Shown: positions 31,750-40,911, counted from the stretch's first letter. The stretch is DNA of 64,000 nt from CADCWK01 sp965218235 (GCA_965218235.1 OZ244595.1:1302001-1366000), one strand, 5' to 3'. Numbers and translations are program-made. Notes: generated by a model from the sequence alone, not told the origin.

Positions 31750-32181
31750 CTAATCAGCCTTCGGCGAGCCGGCTCTGGACCGGCAGGTGGGGCAGAGCCC
31801 GGTGAAGACCGTATGGTGGCCAGTGATATGGAAGCCGCTCTGCTCGCCGGCCACATGCCCCGCCAGGAGCGCGACCGGGACGTCGACATCGTCGATCACT
31901 CCGCAGGACAGGCACTGGACGTGGTCGTGCCGGTCGACGCGGGCGTCGAAGCGACTGGCCTGGTCCGCGAAGGTCAGCTCCAGGATCAGGCCCTGCTCCG
32001 CCAGCACATGCAGGGAGCGGTAGACCGTCCCGTAAGCGATCCGCGGGCTGCGACGCCGGACGCGCTCGAAGATCTCCCCGGCGGTCAGGTGGCGCTCGGC
32101 CGCCCGAACTTCGGTCAGGATGTCGGAGCGCTGGGTCGTATTGCGATAGGCCTTGATCGCCGACTGTTCCATGTGCTCCAT
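31750..32181 (-). CDS. Fur/PerR-family transcriptional regulator
   Basis: 143 residues. The N-terminal winged helix has HLTAGEIFERVRRRSPRIAYGTVYRSLHVLAEQGLILEL, standard for Fur proteins. The C-terminal dimer domain carries the structural zinc pairs Cys90-x2-Cys93 and Cys130-x2-Cys133 and a His-rich regulatory region (DRHDHVQC, HITGHHTVF). It may sense iron, peroxide (PerR) or zinc; sequence alone does not decide. It is in the same orientation directly upstream of sufC-sufB-sufD, so I infer that it controls this Fe-S assembly operon, as iron-responsive regulators do in other bacteria. Confidence 0.9.
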   Translation of the reverse strand: MEHMEQSAIKAYRNTTQRSDILTEVRAAERHLTAGEIFERVRRRSPRIAYGTVYRSLHVLAEQGLILELTFADQASRFDARVDRHDHVQCLSCGVIDDVDVPVALLAGHVAGEQSGFHITGHHTVFTGLCPTCRSRAGSPKAD

Positions 32182-32585
32182 CCCATGGCCCCGAGACGCT
32201 CTTGCAGCTCGCTGTGCGTACTGCGAATGAGTCTCGTTTCCACCTGTAATTCTACCAGTTGGCTGGTCTCGTTGCCACGCTGGTGCATCGCTCCGGAGCC
32301 GTCCTCACTGGTCACAGCCTGATCGTCTGGACCGGGTCAGGAGGACGGATCATCCGTCCGCCGCGAATGCCTAGCATTATAGTCGGAATACCAAGTTGGG
32401 GAGCAGTAGTGGGTCGTTCGCGGAGCTGATCTGACGTGCCAATGCCGCGCTTCGCGTTAGGATCGTCTGGATCCGGAAGTTCCAGTGCCCGGGCCAATCG
32501 GGATCTCGCGGTCTGGGGAGCCCTCGGTCCGCGATGGGCAAGGTTGGTTTGCCGGGTGCTGATCACGTCCCAGGGAGGTGTGACC
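32182..32585. other. Divergent intergenic region, fur and hydroxyacid dehydrogenase
   Basis: No gene is seen in this 404-base stretch. It contains an AT-richer patch (ATTATAGTCGGAATACC, about 32375-32391) that may hold promoter elements, and it must contain the promoter of the Fur-family gene. I could not find a convincing 19-bp Fur or PerR box by eye. Confidence 0.35.
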
Positions 32586-33593
32586 ATGTCGTCTCACGAG
32601 AGCGGATTCACGGTTGCCGTTACACGGTCCATCCCGGAGGCGGGGCTGGCGCTGCTGCGTGCGGCACAGGAGATCACGGAGTTGCGGATCTGGCCGGACC
32701 AACTTCCGCCCACGCCCGACCAGCTCGCCGGGCTGCTGCACGGCTGCGACGGTGCGGTGACGTTGCTGTCGGACCGGATCGACGCCGCGGTCCTGGATCA
32801 GGAGCCGCGGCTCCGGGTGGTCTCGAACTTCGCGGTCGGCTACGACAACATCGACGTCCGCGCCGCGACGGAGCGAGGCGTCGCGGTCTGCAACACGCCC
32901 GATGCCCTGACCCACGCCACTGCAGACTGTGCCTTCGCCCTGCTGATGGCGTCGGCCCGGCGGATCGTCGAGGCCGCCGATTACGTTCGGGCCGGTCGCT
33001 GGCAGACCTGGGGGCCGCAGCTGCTGCTCGGGCAGGAACTGCACGGCCGGACCCTCGGCATCGTCGGGCCGGGCCGGATCGGAACCGAGGTCGCCCGGCG
33101 GGGAACCGGTTTCGGGATGCGCCTCCTCGGCTGGTCCCGCTCCAGCCACCTCAGCGATGAGGCGGCGGCGCTTGGCGTGCGCTCGGTCGAGCTCGACGTG
33201 CTCCTGGCTGAGAGCGACTTCGTCTCGCTGCATGTCCCGCTCGGTGAGGATACCCGGCACCTGATCGGGGAGCCCGAGCTCGGGCTGATGAAGCCGACCG
33301 CGATCCTCGTCAATACCGCCCGCGGACCGGTCGTCGACCAGGCTGCGCTCGTCCAGGCGCTGGCGTCCGGAACCATCGCTGGCGCCGGTCTGGACGTGAC
33401 CGATCCCGAGCCGCTGGCCGCCGACCACCCGCTCGTCCGCGAGCCACGGGCGATCGTCGTCCCTCACATCGGGTCGGCGACCGTCGCGGCGCGGGACGAG
33501 ATGGCCCGCCTCGCCGCCTCAGGCGTGCTTATGGTCCTGCGGGGTGAGTGTCCGCCCAACCAGCTGAACGCGATCCGGCATCGACGTTTGTGA
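32586..33593 (+). CDS. D-isomer-specific 2-hydroxyacid dehydrogenase
   Basis: 335 residues from ATG 32586 with AGGGAGG eight bases upstream (32572-32578). The NAD-binding fold has GIVGPGRIGTEVARR; substrate-binding and catalytic residues are found in SNFAVGYDNID, NTARGPVVD (Arg), DVTDPEPL (Glu) and VPHIGSAT (His), so the Arg-Glu-His triad is intact. Pattern and length fit glyoxylate/hydroxypyruvate reductase-type enzymes, which reduce 2-oxo acids with NAD(P)H; the exact substrate is uncertain. Cytoplasmic. It is followed by a secreted protein gene in the same direction after 131 bases. Confidence 0.9.
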   Translation: MSSHESGFTVAVTRSIPEAGLALLRAAQEITELRIWPDQLPPTPDQLAGLLHGCDGAVTLLSDRIDAAVLDQEPRLRVVSNFAVGYDNIDVRAATERGVAVCNTPDALTHATADCAFALLMASARRIVEAADYVRAGRWQTWGPQLLLGQELHGRTLGIVGPGRIGTEVARRGTGFGMRLLGWSRSSHLSDEAAALGVRSVELDVLLAESDFVSLHVPLGEDTRHLIGEPELGLMKPTAILVNTARGPVVDQAALVQALASGTIAGAGLDVTDPEPLAADHPLVREPRAIVVPHIGSATVAARDEMARLAASGVLMVLRGECPPNQLNAIRHRRL

Positions 33594-33724
33594 GCCTGCA
33601 GGAACGATCCGCACACAGATCTGAGCGGTCCTCGTCTGACCGAATCGAACATCGAAACTGTATCGAGATCGGCTATGCTCCGGATACCGCTGCCCGGACA
33701 GGGCGACGTGAGGGAGGGATCAGT

Positions 33725-34390
33725 ATGCCGATCAACCGTCGATCGATGGTCGCCATAGTGGCAATGACACCGGCGCTGCTCATGGCCAAAGGTCGAGGCG
33801 TCGAGGCTCAGGACGCGACCCCGACCCCGGAGCAGACGGTCGGCGATATCGGCGTCGTCGACGCCGGCTCCCGGACCGTCTGGAACCTGAGCGATCCCGA
33901 GGCGCTGGTCTACCAGTTGACCGTCCTCGAGTTCGAGGATGAGGAGCGGTCTAAAGCGGCTTTCCAGTTGATCGTCGACGGAGCGAGCGGCGCCCTGGCG
34001 CCCAATGACGCCACGCCAGACGCCGTCGCCACGACCATCGCCGGGCTGGAGGAGACCGATATCGATCTCGCCGACGACGCGATCATGTACTACCAGCCGG
34101 ACGAGAGCGGTTCGGCCGGGATCGCGACTCTGTTCATTCTGGATGGCGTCTACGTCCACCAGTGGGCTGATCTGCCAGTCCCGCTGCAGGAGAACGCGCT
34201 CCTGATCGATCCGGCCAGCCTGCCCGAGGGTCTGTTGGCGCTGGCCGAGCCGTGGTTCGGTGGGGAACATGAGGGCGGGGCCGTCTCCCAGATCCCCGGT
34301 CTGGACCAGTTCCCGGCCGGCTACGAGGTCCTGAACGAGTCGTCCGGCCTGGATTCGCTGTCGCCGGCCAGTCCCGTCGCCGCGCCGTAG
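33725..34390 (+). CDS. Secreted hypothetical protein
   Basis: 221 residues from ATG 33725, preceded by GAGGGAGGG. The first 29 residues (MPINRRSMVAIVAMTPALL...VEAQDA) form a signal peptide with a likely cut before Gln-Asp-Ala. The mature part is acidic and has the pattern VYQLTVLEFEDEERSKAAFQLIVDGA and LADDAIMYYQPDESGSAGIATLFILDGVYVHQWADL, similar in style to small exported proteins of this group that have repeated alpha-beta strands. No catalytic motif is visible and I do not recognise the family. Confidence 0.72.
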   Translation: MPINRRSMVAIVAMTPALLMAKGRGVEAQDATPTPEQTVGDIGVVDAGSRTVWNLSDPEALVYQLTVLEFEDEERSKAAFQLIVDGASGALAPNDATPDAVATTIAGLEETDIDLADDAIMYYQPDESGSAGIATLFILDGVYVHQWADLPVPLQENALLIDPASLPEGLLALAEPWFGGEHEGGAVSQIPGLDQFPAGYEVLNESSGLDSLSPASPVAAP

Positions 34391-34425
34391 GTTGCCACAG
34401 GGCGGTAGCACTTGCCGCACCGTCG

Positions 34426-36018
34426 CTAGATTACGCCGACCGTGATCCGGTGCCAGCCGCTGGCGCCATCGGGGAGCGGTGAGTCGCCGTTGTCGGGCTG
34501 GAGGGCGCCGGACCCGTCGATCAGCCGCACCGTGATGTCGTAGGTCCCGTCCGTCGGCGTCCAGGGCAGCCGCCAGACCACCCAGGCGTAGGGGCCGGGT
34601 TGCTCGACGAGCTCCGCGGGCGTCCACGTGTCGCCGTCGTCGGTGCTGACTTCGACCCGGTCGACCCCGGCGATTCCGGCCCAGGCCACGCCGCCTATCG
34701 CGGTCGGCTCCGGCCGGAGGACATCACGGTCGACCGGGGTGTCGATCCGGCTGATGGGCTTGATCGTGCCGTCGTCCGTCCAGCCGCGCTGCTGCCAGTA
34801 CCCCCGGTGGTCGCTGTCGACCAGCGTGATCCGCTCCAGCCACTTGACGCTCTTGATGCCGTAGATGCCGGGGATCAGCGCCCGCAGCGGGGCGCCATGG
34901 CTGGCGGGGAGGGCTTCGCCGTTGAGTCCCCAGGCGACGTGGCATTCGGGCGCGAGCGCCTTCTGGATCGGGACCGAGTCGGTGTAGCCATCGCGGCCCC
35001 GGAAGACGATGTCGACGACGCCAGCCCGCGGCGAGGCTTCGGCGAGGATCCGGGCCAGTGGCGCCGCGTTCCAGAGACCGGTCGAGATCAGCGGTCCGCC
35101 GATCTCGTTGCTGATGCAGTTCAGCGTCACCGCAAGGTCGGAGTCGGCCAGCGCCTGAACCTCCGCCAGTGTCAGGTCCAGCGGGCGGTCGACCAGGCCG
35201 TCGACCGACAGGCGCCACTCCGGGCCGCCGTCGCCGGTCGGATCGCGGAAGTTACTGGAGACCTTGTAGAACTCGTCGGACGGCGTGATGGCGGCCGAGA
35301 GCTCACCGGAGGTGCGCTCGGAGAGGAAACCGCCCGAGCGTGTCCGCAAGACCTCCCGACCGAGGACGACAGCCGGGATGGCGACCAAGGCCGCGGCGAC
35401 GGCACCAAGCAACGCCCGGCGGGGAGTAGTGGTCCCGGGACCCCGCTCGCTGACGGGCGGGGCCAGCAGCCGGGCGATCAGGGGCGTCCCGACGCTGTAG
35501 ACGATGGCGCCGGCGACGATACAGAGAGCGGCCGTGATCAACTGGACGTAGGTGAAACCGGCCGAGTCGCGTCCCGCGATCGCCCAGTAGAGGAAGACGA
35601 TCCCGGCGGCCGAGAGCAGCAGCACGGCCCGGACCGGACGGAAGACGTCGATCACCCGGTGACCGCCGCTCGGCAGCAGGAGCGGGCCGATGAAGGCGCC
35701 CATGATCGTGATCACGGCGATGATGCCGACCAGCAGGGTGGCCTTGGCGTCGGTCTGGAAGATCGCCAGCAGCCGCGAGAACAGCGCCATCGGCAGGATC
35801 TCGATCGTGACCTCGGCGAGGGCGTTGAGCAGGGAGATCAGCCCGGTCGCGGCCCGGAGCCCGACCAGAACGGCCAGCGCCAGCAGCATCGCGATCGCCC
35901 CGGCGATTCGGCCCGACCAGGCGGGCGGTGGGGTGGTCCGCACCTGTGCTGGTCGAACGGTGGCCGGCTGTGAGGAGTCACGGGGAAGCGGCGCGGATTC
36001 GGACGCGAGTTCGGTCAT
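34426..36018 (-). CDS. Membrane-anchored molybdopterin-dependent oxidoreductase (sulfite oxidase type)
   Basis: 530 residues from ATG 36018; GTG 36027 also possible. Five hydrophobic segments occupy about the first 225 residues. After a twin-Arg-containing linker (TPRRALLGAVAAAL) comes an oxidoreductase domain of the sulfite oxidase fold: SPSDEFYKVSSNF, the Mo-ligand Cys301 in TLNCISNEIGG, HGAPLRALIPGIYGIKSVKWLERI with the molybdopterin-binding motif, then a C-terminal Ig-like dimerisation domain (VEVSTDDGDTWTPAEL). It therefore places a mononuclear Mo enzyme on the outer membrane face. The substrate may be sulfite or oxidised sulfur compounds; no heme partner is adjacent. Confidence 0.88.
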   Translation of the reverse strand: MTELASESAPLPRDSSQPATVRPAQVRTTPPPAWSGRIAGAIAMLLALAVLVGLRAATGLISLLNALAEVTIEILPMALFSRLLAIFQTDAKATLLVGIIAVITIMGAFIGPLLLPSGGHRVIDVFRPVRAVLLLSAAGIVFLYWAIAGRDSAGFTYVQLITAALCIVAGAIVYSVGTPLIARLLAPPVSERGPGTTTPRRALLGAVAAALVAIPAVVLGREVLRTRSGGFLSERTSGELSAAITPSDEFYKVSSNFRDPTGDGGPEWRLSVDGLVDRPLDLTLAEVQALADSDLAVTLNCISNEIGGPLISTGLWNAAPLARILAEASPRAGVVDIVFRGRDGYTDSVPIQKALAPECHVAWGLNGEALPASHGAPLRALIPGIYGIKSVKWLERITLVDSDHRGYWQQRGWTDDGTIKPISRIDTPVDRDVLRPEPTAIGGVAWAGIAGVDRVEVSTDDGDTWTPAELVEQPGPYAWVVWRLPWTPTDGTYDITVRLIDGSGALQPDNGDSPLPDGASGWHRITVGVI

Positions 36019-36048
36019 GGGGGCCACCAGGAGAACGGGCGTCGGGGA

Positions 36049-37578
36049 CTACCGGCGGGACCGTAGGACAGTCAGGAGCTGCGACGCGATGACGCCGAGG
36101 GCGATGGTCAGGCCGGCCAGGAGTGTCCGAAAGGCGGTCGTGCCTCGGATCGCCGTGACCACCGGTTCTGATTCGACGGTCGGCGAATCGGGCAGCGACC
36201 AGAACATCGCCCGTGCCCGGCCGCTGAGCGATGGCTGAGGCGAAGTCGTCGCGATCGCGGCTGGGGGAACGACCCGTGGCTTGGGCTGGCGGCGCCTGGC
36301 GAGCTGCTCTCTGAGGAAGTGAACGACGACGGGCGCCCACGCCCAGAGCTGACCGATGAGCAACCCGGCTCCGACCGAGGACGTGATGATGATCGGCAGG
36401 TAGTAGCGCTCGAAGTCGGCCTGCAAACCGGCCACTGTGACCGCGCACTGGCCGAGTAGCAGCAGGGTGACGAGCGCGTACTTGCTCCGAAGACCATAGT
36501 GGGCGGCGAGCAGGACCAGCAGACCGATGCCGAGCACACCGAGGGCGAGATCGAGCCACGGTAGATTCCAGCCCCAGCCGATCCGGGCCTGAACCTGGTC
36601 CGATAGCCACTGGCTGACCGAGAACTGCTCACCGAGGTGGAACCTGATCCGGGCCAGGGCGTCGAACGTCCCGAGGACCTGCCGATCCTGCCAGAGCTCG
36701 CCCTGCGACTCCATCTCGCCGTTGCGGTATTGGAACATGTAGATCGTCCGCTGGATCGGGTCGGGCCAGAGATACGGGTAGGACAGGACGAAGGCCGCGA
36801 AGGCAGTGAACGGGACGGTCAGGAGCATCAGCCCCAAGCCGATCGTCGTCCGGTCCTCGTCGCTGCGCCGTCGCCAGGGCTGCCCGGCAATCAGGAGGAA
36901 CCCACCGTAGCCAGCGACGAGGGCGGCGACCAGGATCGGGCTTAGCTTGGTCGACGTCCCGAGCCCGAGCAGCACGCCGAGCAGGATCGCCCGCCACCAC
37001 GTCGGCCGGTCGGCCAGGGTCAGCGCGACCAGTGCAGAGGCGATCACGAAGAATGTCAGCAGCATGTCCGAGTTGGCCAGCGAGGCGAGGTAGATGTAGA
37101 GGCTGTTCGGGATCAGGATCAGCGCCGCGAAGATCCCGCCGACCCGGTTGCTCAGGCGGCGGGCGACGGCGTAGACCAGCACGACGACCAGCGCCCCGAG
37201 GAAGCTGTCCGTTCGGCGCCCGGCGTCCCGGTCCTCGATGCTCGGAATCCGGCCCCGAAGCTTGTTCCATCGTTCCGACCGGGTGAAGTCGTAGAGGAGG
37301 TTTCGGGCCGTCGTCGTCGTGTCGTGACCTTGCACGGTGAGGCCGAGCCCCATCAGGTACGAGGCGAGGGGAGGCTGGTTGCGGGTCAGTTGACCGTCCG
37401 ACCAGGTCGGGCTGTCGGGGTGCAGATACTGGTTGAAGAAGTAAGCCCGGCCGACCCAGCGGGATTCGTCCCGGTGAGGGATGGTCGTGGCGACACTGCC
37501 GAGACCGACCCAGAGCGCGAGGCCGAACAGGGCCAGCCCGATCAGCAGGTCTCGCAGCGGGACGCGGATCCAGCGCAT
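36049..37578 (-). CDS. PMT-family (GT39-like) membrane glycosyltransferase, paralog A
   Basis: 509 residues from ATG 37578 with AAGGAT upstream. Around 11 hydrophobic segments follow a first helix at residues 10-30. The first external loop carries Asp-Glu in TIPHRDESRWVGRAYFF, the acidic pair typical of PMT/ArnT-type enzymes using polyprenyl-phosphate sugar donors. A central loop has TSTKLSPILVAALVAGYGG. The acceptor may be protein, lipid or wall polymer, unknown. It is followed downstream by the molybdoenzyme gene (30 bases) and preceded by a close paralog, a tandem pair. Confidence 0.82.
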   Translation of the reverse strand: MRWIRVPLRDLLIGLALFGLALWVGLGSVATTIPHRDESRWVGRAYFFNQYLHPDSPTWSDGQLTRNQPPLASYLMGLGLTVQGHDTTTTARNLLYDFTRSERWNKLRGRIPSIEDRDAGRRTDSFLGALVVVLVYAVARRLSNRVGGIFAALILIPNSLYIYLASLANSDMLLTFFVIASALVALTLADRPTWWRAILLGVLLGLGTSTKLSPILVAALVAGYGGFLLIAGQPWRRRSDEDRTTIGLGLMLLTVPFTAFAAFVLSYPYLWPDPIQRTIYMFQYRNGEMESQGELWQDRQVLGTFDALARIRFHLGEQFSVSQWLSDQVQARIGWGWNLPWLDLALGVLGIGLLVLLAAHYGLRSKYALVTLLLLGQCAVTVAGLQADFERYYLPIIITSSVGAGLLIGQLWAWAPVVVHFLREQLARRRQPKPRVVPPAAIATTSPQPSLSGRARAMFWSLPDSPTVESEPVVTAIRGTTAFRTLLAGLTIALGVIASQLLTVLRSRR

Positions 37579-37806
37579 CGTGGGAATCCTTCGAACATCG
37601 GTCTGACGCTGCGCCGGATGGCCCGAAAGAGGCCAGTCGGACCCCTGACAGGGCACGTCGGTGTCAGCGATCATGATTGGTCGGGCGTACTGGCCAAATC
37701 ATAAGCGATCGGTCCACAGACAATGTTGCGGTTGTACGGGGCGGACCGGTTTCTCGCTCTCGTACAGCCGATTGGCGGTCTGGGCGGATGGCGCCGCGCG
37801 GTGCGG

Positions 37807-39207
37807 TCAGGATGAAACGGAGCGTCGCCGCGGGAGGGACGGCAGCGACCAGCGCCGTGGTTCCCGGGCGCGAAGCCGTCGCACAAGGGTACTGGCCATG
37901 ACGTGAGTTGCCTGCAGGGCGGCGCCGACCGCCACGGCGAGGCCAGTGAGCACCGCGACCAGGATCGGGAGCTGGTACCGGTCGAAGTCGGCCCGCATCC
38001 CGACCCAGATCACGACGGTCTGTCCGAGCAGGACGAGCAGGGCCGCGCCGGCCCGGGAGACCGGACCCCTGAGCAGGACCATCATCGCCAGAATCCCGAT
38101 CCCAGCGAAGCCCAGCGTCAGGTCCAGCCAGGCGATTCGGAGTGACCAGTCGAACCGGCCGTTGAGCCAGTCCCCTAGGACGCGTCCGGTCGATAGGGCG
38201 TCGCCCAGCCAGAAGCGGGTTCGGGACATCGCGTCGGGGAGTCCGCCGTCAACGCCGATCGAGTCCCAGCCGGGCGTCCCCATCGCCGGGATATCGGCCT
38301 GGAGGGCCATCTCGTCCTCGCGGTAGGCGAGCATGTTGGCCAGGTTCCGAAGCGGGGACGACCAGAGGTAGGGATACGACGCGACCAGCGTCGCGAAGGC
38401 CACGAACGGGCAGGTAATCAGCATCCAGCCGAGCGACTGCTGCCGCTGACCGGCCTCACCCCGGAGCCACGGCCGGCCGCCGATCAGCATTGCCCCACCC
38501 GCCGCCCCGACCAGCGCGGCGTCGAACAGCGGGCTGAGCTTCGTTGCCGCCCCGAGGCCGAGCAGGACGCCAAGCAGGAGCGCCTTGCCCCAGCCTGGCC
38601 GGTCGGCCAGCCGGATCGCGGTCAGCCCGGCCAGCGCCACGGTCAGGGCGAGCAACCCGTCGGCCCCGGCCCAGCTCGACATATGGGTCGCCAGCGGGTT
38701 GTAGATCAGGAAGGAGGAGGCGACGGCGCCACCGATCAGCCCGACCAGGCGCCCGCCGATCAGTCCGGCGAGTTGCTGGCCGATGAAGAACACCGTGACC
38801 GCGAGCAGGGCACCGACGACGACGTTGGTCCGGCGGCCGGCCAGGATGTCCTCGCCAGCGGGCTGGCGACCGTGATCGACGTTCCACTGGAAATCATGTT
38901 TGAAGTCGTAGAGCCGGTTGTTGACCGTCGTGTCGGTATCGCGGCCCTGGAGCGTCAGCCCGAGACCCATCAGATATGAGCCGAGGGGCGGCTGGTTGCG
39001 CGTCAGGTCAGAGTCGTCCCAGGTGGACCCTAGCGGGTCCGTCAGCAGGTCGTTCAGGAAGTAGGCGCGTCCGACCCATCGGGACTCGTCCCGGTGGAAG
39101 GGCGTCTTCTCGGCCTCGCCGAGGTTATGGGTCAGGGCCAGCGCGAACAGCACGATCGCGGGTATCGCGAGGTGAAGGATTGGGAGGATCGGGATGAGCC
39201 GTCGCAA
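37807..39207 (-). CDS. PMT-family (GT39-like) membrane glycosyltransferase, paralog B
   Basis: 466 residues starting at TTG 39207, chosen because GAGGGAGGG lies about six bases upstream. It mirrors paralog A throughout: FHRDESRWVGRAYFLNDL, SDLTRNQPPLGSYLMGLGLTLQGRDTDTTVNNRLYDF, GLGAATKLSPLFDAALVGAAGG. About 11 membrane helices are visible. The catalytic-type Asp-Glu pair is kept. The two genes appear to be an old tandem duplication with 228 bases between them, implying two acceptors or donors of similar type. Confidence 0.82.
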   Translation of the reverse strand: MRRLIPILPILHLAIPAIVLFALALTHNLGEAEKTPFHRDESRWVGRAYFLNDLLTDPLGSTWDDSDLTRNQPPLGSYLMGLGLTLQGRDTDTTVNNRLYDFKHDFQWNVDHGRQPAGEDILAGRRTNVVVGALLAVTVFFIGQQLAGLIGGRLVGLIGGAVASSFLIYNPLATHMSSWAGADGLLALTVALAGLTAIRLADRPGWGKALLLGVLLGLGAATKLSPLFDAALVGAAGGAMLIGGRPWLRGEAGQRQQSLGWMLITCPFVAFATLVASYPYLWSSPLRNLANMLAYREDEMALQADIPAMGTPGWDSIGVDGGLPDAMSRTRFWLGDALSTGRVLGDWLNGRFDWSLRIAWLDLTLGFAGIGILAMMVLLRGPVSRAGAALLVLLGQTVVIWVGMRADFDRYQLPILVAVLTGLAVAVGAALQATHVMASTLVRRLRAREPRRWSLPSLPRRRSVSS

Positions 39208-39365
39208 TCGATTCCCTCCCTCGCTGCGGCGACCCTTCAGCCAGCGTCACGGCGCGGCGAACTAGCCTGAGAGTCCGTCAGGGAGACGTTCGTGACCAAG
39301 CACAAGAGTCGCCGCAGTCTACATCACCGGCAATTGGGCATTCCGCGACATCGACGCCTGGCACC

Positions 39366-40670
39366 TCAGAGGCCGCGGGCTTCTGCCAGGCGCGCGAAGA
39401 AGTCCGGGAAGGTCTTCGAGACGCAGCCGGGGTCAGCGATGGTCACGCCACTGCTTGCCAGCCCGGTGATCGCGAAGCTCATCGCCATCCGGTGGTCGTC
39501 GTAGGTTGCCACGATCGCCGGGGTGATTGGCCTCGGGTTGATCGTCAGTCCGTCCGACCGCTCTTCGACCGACTGTCCCAGCTTGCGCAGTTCGGTCGCG
39601 AGGGCGGCGACCCGATCGGTCTCCTTGAGCCGCATGTGGCCGACCCCGCGGATCGTGGTCGGGCCGTCCGCGAACGGCGCGATCGCCGCCAGGGTTTGGG
39701 CCGTGTCGGAGATCGCATTGAGGTCGAGATCGACCCCGCGGAGCTGACCGACCGGCGGGCCAGTCACCTCGGTGTAGTCGTCCTCGATCGTAATCGTCGA
39801 GCCCATTGCCTCCAGGACGCGGACGAAATCGAGATCGCCCTGCGTGGACGTCCGGCCGAGACCGGGGACGCGAACCGTCCCGCCGGTGACAGCCGCGGCG
39901 GCGAAGAAGTAGCTGGCGTTGGAGGCGTCTGGCTCGATGGGGTAGTGTCGTCCGGCATAGCGCTGCCCACTGGGGACGACGAACGTCCGCCAGTCGACGT
40001 CGTCGATCCCGGTTCGGACGCCGAAGTCGCGCATCACCGCCGCGGTGATCGTCATGTACGGCTTCGAGACGAGGTCGCCCTCGACCGTGATGACGACATC
40101 GTTCCGGGCGTAGGGGGCCGCCATCAGGAGGGCCGAGAAGTACTGGCTGCTCTTGTCTCCGGCCATCGTGACCGGCCCGCCTGGTAGGCCGTCGGCCCGG
40201 ACGATCACGGGTGGGCAGCCATTGTCGTCCTCGGCCCGGACGTCCGCGCCGAGGTCGTTCAGGGCATCGAGCAGCGGGTCGATCGGCCGCTGCCGCATCC
40301 GTGGTACGCCGTCCACCCGATAGCGGCCGTGGCCCAGCGCCAGAGCCGCGACAAGGAACCGCATCGAGGTGCCGGAGTTGCCGACGAACAGGTCGGCACG
40401 GTCGTTGGGGAACGTCCCGCCTCCGCCCTGGACCATGAAGGCCGTGCTGGCTGTGTCGTGCTCCACCGAAAGGCCGAGGGCCTGGATCGCCTCGGCCATG
40501 TAGCGGGTGTCGTCGCTATCCAGCGCCCCGGTCAGCAGGGATGGTCCGTCGGCCAGCGCCGCGATCAGCAGCGCCCGGTTGGTGATGCTCTTGGAGCCCG
40601 GAACGACCACCGTCGCGGTGACGGGGTTGGCGGTCGGCACCATCGCCAGTGTGTCCGCGAAGACATCCAC
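39366..40670 (-). CDS. aroA: 3-phosphoshikimate 1-carboxyvinyltransferase (EPSP synthase)
   Basis: 434 residues from GTG 40670 with GAGGAG eight bases upstream. It joins phosphoenolpyruvate to shikimate 3-phosphate, the sixth step of the shikimate pathway. Signatures are PGSKSITNRALLIAAL, LFVGNSGTSMRFL, GDKSSQYFSALLMAAP, RLKETDRVAALATELRKLG and YDDHRMAMSFAITGL, covering both glycine-rich halves and the catalytic Lys, Asp and Glu sites. Length is typical. No other shikimate genes are nearby, so it stands alone on the minus strand. Confidence 0.96.
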   Translation of the reverse strand: MDVFADTLAMVPTANPVTATVVVPGSKSITNRALLIAALADGPSLLTGALDSDDTRYMAEAIQALGLSVEHDTASTAFMVQGGGGTFPNDRADLFVGNSGTSMRFLVAALALGHGRYRVDGVPRMRQRPIDPLLDALNDLGADVRAEDDNGCPPVIVRADGLPGGPVTMAGDKSSQYFSALLMAAPYARNDVVITVEGDLVSKPYMTITAAVMRDFGVRTGIDDVDWRTFVVPSGQRYAGRHYPIEPDASNASYFFAAAAVTGGTVRVPGLGRTSTQGDLDFVRVLEAMGSTITIEDDYTEVTGPPVGQLRGVDLDLNAISDTAQTLAAIAPFADGPTTIRGVGHMRLKETDRVAALATELRKLGQSVEERSDGLTINPRPITPAIVATYDDHRMAMSFAITGLASSGVTIADPGCVSKTFPDFFARLAEARGL

Positions 40671-40707
40671 GTCGCGTTCTCCTCTTGCGTCAATGGTCGC
40701 CCAGCCG

Positions 40708-40903
40708 CTGACCCCACCACCGACCCCCTCCCCATCTCGTCCCGGCTCACTGCGACGAAGTCGCAGTTCGTCCTCGGGACGGATAGAGAGGGGGAGTCGA
40801 GCAGGTTACCAGCCGGATATTGTCGGAGTGCTTCAGCGCGACCAGCATGAGCCCCTCGCCATCCGCGCCAACAGGCGCGAGATGGGGAGGGGATGGGGTG
40901 GGA
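40708..40903. repeat. Hairpin-rich inverted-repeat element between aroA and aminopeptidase
   Basis: A three-part stem occupies 40724-40794: CCCCCTC with GAGGGGG, CGTCCCG (40738-40744) with CGGGACG (40775-40781), and TGCGAC-GAA-GTCGCA (40751-40765). In addition CCCCTCCCCATCTCG near 40725-40739 recurs inverted as CGAGATGGGGAGGGG at 40878-40892. The 196-base region has no gene and looks like a structured mobile repeat of MITE or REP type. Confidence 0.6.
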
Positions 40904-40911
40904 CTGAACAC

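Noticed and set aside
27548..32322. Long plus-strand frames opposite sufD, sufB, sufC and the Fur-family gene
   Set aside because: All are antisense shadows of well-recognised minus-strand genes.
32182..32585. A Fur or PerR box before the Fur-family gene
   Set aside because: AT-rich patches are present but none fits a 19-bp dyad of the known consensus.
40708..40903. CRISPR-like repeats
   Set aside because: Only one inverted pair and no evenly spaced direct repeats; no cas genes anywhere in the window.
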